From Lithospermum erythrorhizon (taxonomy: Eukaryota; Streptophyta; Magnoliopsida; Boraginales; Boraginaceae): a stretch of DNA of 64,000 nucleotides. The DNA is taken from positions 158,500 to 222,499 of the forward strand of contig JADFUC010002352.1 in assembly GCA_019722365.1 (NCBI GenBank). Reading direction: 5' to 3'. This document shows, piece after piece, positions 57,917-64,000 of this stretch. The translations under genes and the position numbers were made by a program. Under the pieces are notes generated by a model. That model saw only the letters and a program-made list of their open reading frames with translations. It had not been told where the DNA came from and made no database searches. How positions within the stretch are numbered: the first letter of the stretch is position 1; each line of letters starts with the position of its first letter.

Positions 57917-60481
57917 TAAAAATAACCCGTCTTCGTATAAGATTTTTTTATATGATTTTAGTTGCCCTCGTTGAGTGTTTCGGCGGTTAAAGTTAAAATT
58001 TGAATCAAATAAGGATAATATGGGTTGGACGATAATATATTTTGAGAATAGGAATTTAATTTGACATACGTTCTGTGTAGAACCAAATGAGACCTTAAAC
58101 TCCACTCAAATATTCTAAATTTACCACCACTAACTCATTTCATCTTCCAAAAAAAGAAAAAAGTGAGTGCTCCTTCTTTCTTCCTAAGGTGGCCGAACCA
58201 CCATAAAGACACCGCAGTTCTCAACTTTCTTCATTTTCACGCAAACCTCAGCCGACTGAACCTCAAATCTTGTTCCCCATCTTCGAGATTATCATAGGTA
58301 AACTTTGTAATCTTCACCCCATCATTTAAGGCTCGAGTTGACTTTTTATATATTTGAGTTTCTCAGGCGACTTTTGTGGATTCGCTTTATTACGGGTATA
58401 GAAATGTTATCTAAGTTTAGCTTTGGGATTGTGAGGTGATTTTGAGTGATTATTGGGGTTAGAAATTGCAAAGCGTCAAGTGGTTGACTTTTTAGTTAAC
58501 TTTTTTAAAATTAACTCTAAATTGTAATACGGGTTGCAGGACTTTAATATAGTTATTTCGGGAATAGAAGCATTGCTCGATATGGATCGGGTAGAGATTG
58601 GGTTTAGAAAGTTCGGGGAAAGTTGGTGCTAGTAGTTATGGTTTGAATCTGGAGGTGGTATTTAACGGAAGCTTAATTTAGCTTGGCGATTGATTTTTGG
58701 ATTGATTAGAACGTGATTAAAGTCGTAATTGTCATTAATAAAGCCGATGATTCAAATACTGATTTACACAGTTTGTAATTAGAATGTAGTTATGTTGGAA
58801 ATTCTATGTTTATACTAATGTTGTGGATGGGGGATGATTACTAAGAAGTTAATTTGAAACGCGAGATGTGTATAATACTCGGGTTTAAATAGATGCCAAG
58901 AGGTTATCCTTCTATGGAACGTGTATATAATGTATAATTTCCTTGAATAGGGTCGAGCCCGGACTCCAAGACGTGGACTACCTAGAGTTATCATTATTAC
59001 TTTCGCCTCGAGTGAAATAAGAAATCTCACGACGGAACCTTCATATATATATTATATATATATATATTTTGTACGTTCTATTTCTATCCTCCCCATTGTA
59101 TTTCTAGACTCATGTGCCGCCCGATTTGTTCTATTTCTAGATCACGCGATTGTATTTTACTATGTGTCCGGTTTTCATACTTTCCTATGTTATATTTTGG
59201 ATTTCGCAGATCCTTGGGTCAGACATTTAGGTGGATCTGTGGTTACGTATATATATACAAAGTTTTGTCATGATCCATGTTATGAAACCCATGTTATTGT
59301 TTTGCTATACTAATGCCATTGGCTGCTGCGGTACTTCACAATGGGTGACGCTGCCAAGTGCTGCTGTGTATGTAATCCGTGCGCAGTGTATCTTGGATTG
59401 TTTCTGCATATATATATGGAGTCAAAGCGCACCCCGACCGGGAGGTTCAGTGGGATGATAATCTGCTCGGTGCCCAAGCCATACAAAAAGCAGTCTAAGC
59501 CACAGGTATCCATACTGAAAGTGGGTGCCTGATTCGAGGCCTGGGTGTGATATGCATATTTGTGGGGGTAGCCTCGGCCGGAGTGACTGGTGGAGCACTT
59601 CATCCGATTATTCAGGAGCGATTCCTCTATTTGTCGCTATTTGTGGACGCGATTCCTCATTTGTTTATTATTTTGTGATGCGATTCCTCATTTGTTTATT
59701 GTTTCCCGAGGTGGATTCCTCATTTGTTTATTGTTTGTGGAGGATTCCTCATTTGTTTATTTGCTCAGGGAGGTGGATTCTCAACATTATTTTGGGTCGA
59801 GAGCTTTCCTTAAACGAATATGCATTATTAACGGTTATAAGCTTCGTATATAGATATGTGATATCGTATAAGATGACTCTATCTCGATTTAGGACATTAT
59901 TCATAGTGTAGGCTCGGTTAATATATATATGCATACGATATATATATAAGTGTATGATTATATGTGATCGGGTAAAAATCTGGGTATTTGTATTCACTCA
60001 AATTTTTATAAATTTAATTTCTCTTTTTTCATGGCCGGGCATTTTATGCTCAGCATCCTCTAGGAGTTTATCGCTGAGGTGGCTAAGGATTCAAGGCTGG
60101 CTGAAATAAGCGTGGAAGACGGGGAAGGTTACAAGGTGGTGCATAGGAAGTCCTCATCATTCTTACGTTGTCGATTGCTCTATTTCTAGACTCTGCGTAT
60201 TGTATTTTACTGCGGGTCTGTTGTCATACTTTTCTCCTATCTTCAGATTTTGATTTCTTGTGTATCCTTTGGGTTGTATTATTTAGGTGGATTTGTGTTC
60301 TGTTGTCTTTGTTTGGTTGACGTGTCGTTGAACACCACGATTTTAATCAGAGAGTTTTGTCTTTGTTAATGCCGAAGCAGGTCATATTTGTTAGTCAGAT
60401 CCATCGATCAGCGACTCCTGGCCAGCATGCGCTTGTTACCCATCTTAACCCTCGTGGCAGCCGACTGGGTGGGTCGCTACA
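57917..60481 (+). repeat. Z 3' LTR (long form)
   Basis: 2565 bp. It aligns with the 5' LTR at both ends, but has about 0.93 kb extra (about 59,240-60,170) between two copies of a ~120-bp block (GTTCTATTTCTAG..GTATTTTACT..TTTAGGTGGAT) at 59,129-59,236 and 60,175-60,293. The 5' LTR has one such block. Donor-like CATAGGTAAAC lies at 58,294. A TA-dinucleotide run sits at 59,044-59,070. Confidence 0.85.
59615..59785 (+). repeat. GATTCCTCATTTGTTTATT minisatellite, 5 units
   Basis: Five head-to-tail units of about 25-37 bp in the extra segment of the Z 3' LTR, each with GATTCCTCATTTGTTTATT (first unit decayed, last cut to GATTCTCA) and a variable linker containing G(A/T)GG. It happens to be open in two frames, giving repeated LICLLF peptides. 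No coding role is inferred. Confidence 0.85.
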
Positions 60482-60486
60482 TCAAT

Positions 60487-61130
60487 CACACGAGTAAGAT
60501 GTCGGAAACAAAGGTTCAAAATGCAGGACTCCGACTCGACCACCAGCGAGAGCTAAGATAATAATATATAGTTGTGTCCTAAGTAGGTTCTTATAAAACT
60601 TATGTTAAATGACGATTGTTAGACCTGCATGACATGCTTTCACTTTACGAGAGTAATGTACTTTGACCATGTCAAAAGTCCTCTGTAACAAGAGGATTAT
60701 AATGGCATTGTGTCATGCATTCGCTAAATGTAGTCATGAATGGTTGTACACTGTGGATGAAAGAGATTTGTACGACCAGATATAACAGTTAAATTTTTAG
60801 CCTCGAGAATTCGCGGTGATCATGATGCGATTCTAGTATAGTATCGAATCACATTAATTCACATCTAGAAAAAGAAATGGTGCAAAGAGTTTGGTGATAC
60901 AAATCTACCAGCTCGCACTATTAGGGAAGTCGCAGACGAGGATCAAGCCGATGTAATCGTTAATAAGTAATCGGTTAAGTAGTCATCCAAGGCGTCGGGA
61001 GCGCTGGAAAATATGATATATCAGGATCTCTCATAAAGTTCTTGCTAAACAATTCGATTGTACAACCGATTTACTCATTTTAACAAGATAGTTCGTGACG
61101 TATGTTCGATTGTTCGACAACGAATATATT
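60487..61130 (+). other. Copia-like 3' internal sequence, no gene
   Basis: About 60,620-60,720 (GTTAGACCTG, CTTTGACCATGTC, GAGGATTATAATGG) resembles the C1 3' region at 49,150-49,260. No open frame with a recognisable domain. Probably the degraded end of another forward copia element. Confidence 0.4.
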
Positions 61131-61870
61131 AGATTAACTCGCATCGATATTGTGGGTTATGATCAAGCATTGTGATCAATATAATCCATATATTAATGAC
61201 ATGTACTAATACTTAATTAATATATTACTTTTTTTCAATCGAGCCTAAGAGGTCACAATAAAGACAACAAAATCAAACTATAATGCTAACTATAACTTCC
61301 GGGTTAAAATGTAACTATAATACGAATTATTATAACTTTCCAAAGTTAAAGCGTAACTATAAGGAAATAAATCGACAAAATACCAATCGTTGGAATTATG
61401 TCATACCGACTTCCTCTTTATGTGGACGAAAGCGGATGGGGTTTCTTTGAACGTCAAAAACCCAGCCTAATTGGCTCGGGAACTCCTATATAAAGGGGTC
61501 TAAGGTGAGAATAATCCTTGCTCATTTACATTTTCTTATTCACTAGTCATTTTTTAGACAAGATGAAAGCAAAAATCTCTCCCTTTCCACCCCTTCCTTG
61601 TTCGGCCATCATATGAAGAATAAAATCCTTGGCTTTTTTCTTGGTCTTAATAGTTCTAGTAAAATTCAAGGATGGATTTGAACCTTCGTCGGTGTGGACT
61701 ATTCTTAGAGACAACGTCCTTAGTTATTTGAAGCCTCCTCTGATCATATTCCGTTGCAACTACAAGGTTTAAGGTACATACGAAATCTCTTATTCAATTA
61801 TTGTTTGTATAGTCTTGTAGAGTTCCTAGAAATCGAATATATGATAATTGATGTTATTTTGATCCGTAAA
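61131..61870 (+). repeat. Forward copia-type LTR fragment with promoter
   Basis: TATA box CTATATAAAGGGG at 61,488 is followed by a CT-rich leader with TCGGCC (about 61,600) and TCGGTGTGGACTATTCTTAG (61,690). The last block resembles TTGGTGTGGACTAACTTGAG on the minus strand of the C3 LTR (about 62,243). An AAGGTACATACG donor-like site is at 61,773. Termini are not defined, so the limits are approximate. Confidence 0.5.
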
Positions 61871-61899
61871 ACCCAACATCTACAACATCTGTATCATGG

Positions 61900-62965
61900 A
61901 ACATACAGTTTCTGACATACGCATCGTGGAATACTATACCATTCCATTTCAAGACTTCTCATGTCCTTAACACACTTCCTTGAACAATTGTCGACGCAAA
62001 GCATTACATGTACTATTCCCCGGCCATATATCAAATGCTCAAAATTACGCAACTTTTTCATAATAAAATAAACAAATGCAAACTTCAAAATCGAATAAAT
62101 GTATAATAACGAATTACTAAACATGATACAATGTAATTCATACACGTATGAATACGAGTAATTACAATACGCTAGCCGGATGGTGGCAACTTTGTTCCCC
62201 GAAATTTCTCCAAGAAATCCCCAAGACTTCATGAAATGCCTCAAGTTAGTCCACACCAAGAGCGGCTCAGCCACGCTGACGATCGTGTAACCTACGAATT
62301 ACTTGACATGATTTTGACTCAAAACCGACCGAAACCCGCCGAGAGAGGGAGGGCGGTCATCGGTTTCATGGTGACGGAATGAAAAACCAGAAGTTTTTCA
62401 TTTCATCTTTCCTTATATAGTCCCTATTGGTTTCGGCTTAATAGTTTAACTCGCTTGATAAACGGGAAAATTCAAAAACTAACTAACATAATATTAAATC
62501 CAGTAAGTAACTTAACAAGTTACTAAATAAGCTCCGCCGTTAAACCATCAATCGTAATAAAGAATTTAATTGATTCAGTTTTGTCCAATTTGTGTTTTAC
62601 ATTATACTCTCGAGTGGGTATCTCGTTGATTTCAATCAACTTCCAATTTAACAATCTCGATTTAATTCCATACATGGTATATAACTCAACGCCATTTAAT
62701 GTATGACCTTCAAGGCCGTGATATCATTAGTCAAGCCTATCAATATAATTGACCATTATGAGTTATTATATCGTTATGTACGGATCTAGTTAACTGCATA
62801 ACCCCTTTGATATTATCGGAGTTCATTTTAAGTAATTTATTAAATTTACTATTTATTGAACACTTAGTTTAAGTAACTTTACTTAAATTAAAACTAGTAA
62901 AATGAATTGTTACAACAATTGTCGCAACGGGCATAATTATGTAAATCAAATACTGATTTCCAACA
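61900..62965 (-). repeat. C3: minus-strand copia LTR
   Basis: On the minus strand it starts TGTTGGAAATCAG (62,965), has a TATA box in GGGACTATATAAGG (about 62,412-62,425) about 540 bases in, and a leader rich in CT. The inner end is near 61,890-61,900, where CTGTATCATGG may be a decayed complementary primer site. The 126-codon minus frame at 61,894-62,274 lies downstream of the TATA box within the LTR and shows no domain. Confidence 0.75.
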
Positions 62966-62974
62966 CTCCCACTG
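62966..62974 (-). other. C3 polypurine tract
   Basis: Minus strand CAGTGGGAG directly before TGTTGGAAATC, as in C2 (26,892). It shows that the LTR at 61,900-62,965 is a 3' LTR and that the body of C3 lay to the right, where it is now missing apart from about 70 bases. Confidence 0.8.
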
Positions 62975-63042
62975 CCTGGGACGACATTTACACCCTTTAT
63001 CACGCGACCTCTAGTCATAGGCTAACTGAATAACCTGCTCCG

Positions 63043-64000
63043 TGAGTAAGCATTATTTAATATGATTTTAGCTGTCTAAGTTGAGTGTTTTGCTGTTAAA
63101 GTTAAAATTTGAATCTAACAATGATAATAATGGTCAAGGCGATACATATTTTCGAGGATAGAAATTTAATTTATTTCAAACCATAAAATAGGCTACAAAA
63201 TCAGGAATCCAAACGAGACCTAAACTCCACTTTAAATATCCTTCACCACCACTAACTCATTTCATCTTCCAAATTAAAAAGACAAATATCTTTCTCCACA
63301 TAGGCCAAACCTCATAAATATTCCCTAAGCTCGGGTTTTTTCTTCATTTTCGTGAAACTTGTTGAATCTGAAACCTCAACCTGCTCCCCATCTCAGATTA
63401 TCAGGTAAGCTTTCTAATCTTCAAATCTCATCGCTTAGCGCTCAGCCAATTTTTATATAATTGAGCTTTTGTGTCGACTCTTAGATCTTGACTTTATTAT
63501 GGTATGTAAACACATCTGCTTAGTTTAGTGATTGTAGGTGACTTTGAGTGATTATTGGGGTTAGAAAGTGGTGTATGTCGAGAGTTGACTTTTTTCTTAA
63601 ATTAACATTAAATTGTAATATGAGGTTGGGAGGACGTTATTACAATATTTCAGGGAATAGAATTATTGGTTCGATATGGATCGGGTAGAGATTAGGTCGA
63701 AAGTCTTTGGGAAAAGTTGGTATAGTGTTAGTGCTTGAATTGGAGGTTGTATTTAATCTAGTTTAATTAGTTGAAGTATCAACATTGTCGATTTATTATA
63801 ACGCGGATTGAAGTTTCATTGTCAGTAATAAAAGTCACGACCAAATATCGATTCAGGAAGTTGGTAATTAGAATGTAGTAACGGAATTTTAGAAGTCAGA
63901 TACTAATATCAGATGTGATGATTACTAAAAGTTAATTTGAATTGAGAAACGGGTAATACCTCAGCTGTGGCTAAATACTGAACTGAACGAAGCAATGGAT
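63043..64000 (+). repeat. Z-family LTR, runs off the window
   Basis: Starts near TGAGTAAGCATTATTTAATATG and aligns with 51,753-52,720 and 57,917-58,880: AAAGTTAAAATTTGAATC, CCACCACTAACTCATTTCATC, donor-like ATCAGGTAAGC (63,400), TTGAC boxes (63,584) and TCGATATGGATCGGGTAGAGA (63,671). It shows a second Z-family insertion, complete or solo, to the right. Confidence 0.87.

Larger units (their letters stand above)
51748..60486 (+). mobile_element. Element Z: full-length Ty3/gypsy chromovirus with perfect target duplication
   Basis: Spans 51,753-60,481 (8.7 kb), flanked by TCAAT (51,748-51,752 and 60,482-60,486). LTRs are 51,753-53,219 and 57,917-60,481; the 3' one is 1.1 kb longer. Between them lie gag, protease, RT, RNase H, integrase and a chromodomain-like tail on the plus strand. 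It is the least interrupted gypsy element in the window, but all frames are broken and the RT active site is mutated. Confidence 0.9.

Noticed and set aside
59041..59075. TA-dinucleotide run as a promoter
   Set aside because: Simple AT microsatellite without downstream leader features; similar runs occur at 40,268 and 40,633.
59525..59911. 128- and 87-codon frames with repeated LICLLF peptides
   Set aside because: Produced by reading the GATTCCTCATTTGTTTATT minisatellite; repeat-driven, not a gene.
4180..60481. Endogenous pararetrovirus or envelope-bearing element
   Set aside because: No movement-protein, coat-protein or envelope-like frame seen; domain orders are ordinary copia and chromovirus.
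61894..62274. 126-codon minus-strand frame
   Set aside because: Lies inside the C3 LTR downstream of its TATA box; no domain and atypical composition. Probably non-coding leader.

Overview
The window looks like intergenic DNA from a large, repeat-rich flowering-plant nuclear genome. It is AT-rich and consists almost wholly of LTR retrotransposons inserted into one another. Nothing bacterial, organellar or CRISPR-like was seen, and no intact protein-coding gene. Primer-binding sites match the plant initiator tRNA-Met type (TGGTATCAGAGC). The elements are Ty3/gypsy chromoviruses (gag, protease, RT, RNase H, integrase, chromodomain) and Ty1/copia elements. A eudicot, perhaps Asteraceae, is a guess that the sequence alone does not prove.

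Left block (1-24,300). Chromovirus X (about 364-23,773) lies in host DNA. Its 5' LTR was hit twice: by a Y-family solo LTR (1108-3271, perfect 5-bp duplication ATAGG) and by a full-length chromovirus Y (4180-15,898). Y's integrase is split by a minus-strand solo LTR (about 9945-12,570) carrying a hairpin minisatellite. X's own internal region and 3' LTR follow (16,852-23,773). The two X flanks join into a short open frame, possibly a host exon.

Middle block (24,300-51,750). A forward copia fragment C0 (24,310-25,941) is cut by a minus-strand copia C2 (25,942 to about 51,750). C2 contains a minus-strand Y-family solo LTR inside its integrase (29,091-31,275) and a forward copia C1 (31,799 to about 50,215). 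The C1 5' LTR/leader region contains element W (33,570-45,614, duplication TCAAT). W has very long LTRs (about 3.9 kb), only about 1.9 kb of internal DNA and no recognisable gag or pol. W's 3' LTR contains a further minus-strand solo LTR (40,108-42,685). Nesting is four levels deep: C2 > C1 > W > solo LTR.

Right block (51,750-64,000). A full-length chromovirus Z (51,753-60,481, duplication TCAAT) is followed by a copia-like non-coding stretch, a forward copia-type LTR fragment with a TATA box, a minus-strand copia LTR (C3, 61,900-62,965) and a Z-family LTR running off the window.

All coding regions are broken by stops and frameshifts and are annotated as pseudogenes with domain positions. 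The most interesting signals are (i) tandem arrays of a self-complementary unit in W-type LTRs, with copy number differing between the two LTRs of one element; (ii) the gag/pol-less element W sharing LTR ends and priming site with the chromoviruses; (iii) conserved splice-site-like and W-box-like motifs in several LTR families; and (iv) the possible disrupted host exon. Domain boundaries are approximate (tens of bases) because of frameshifts. Alignments were done by eye.
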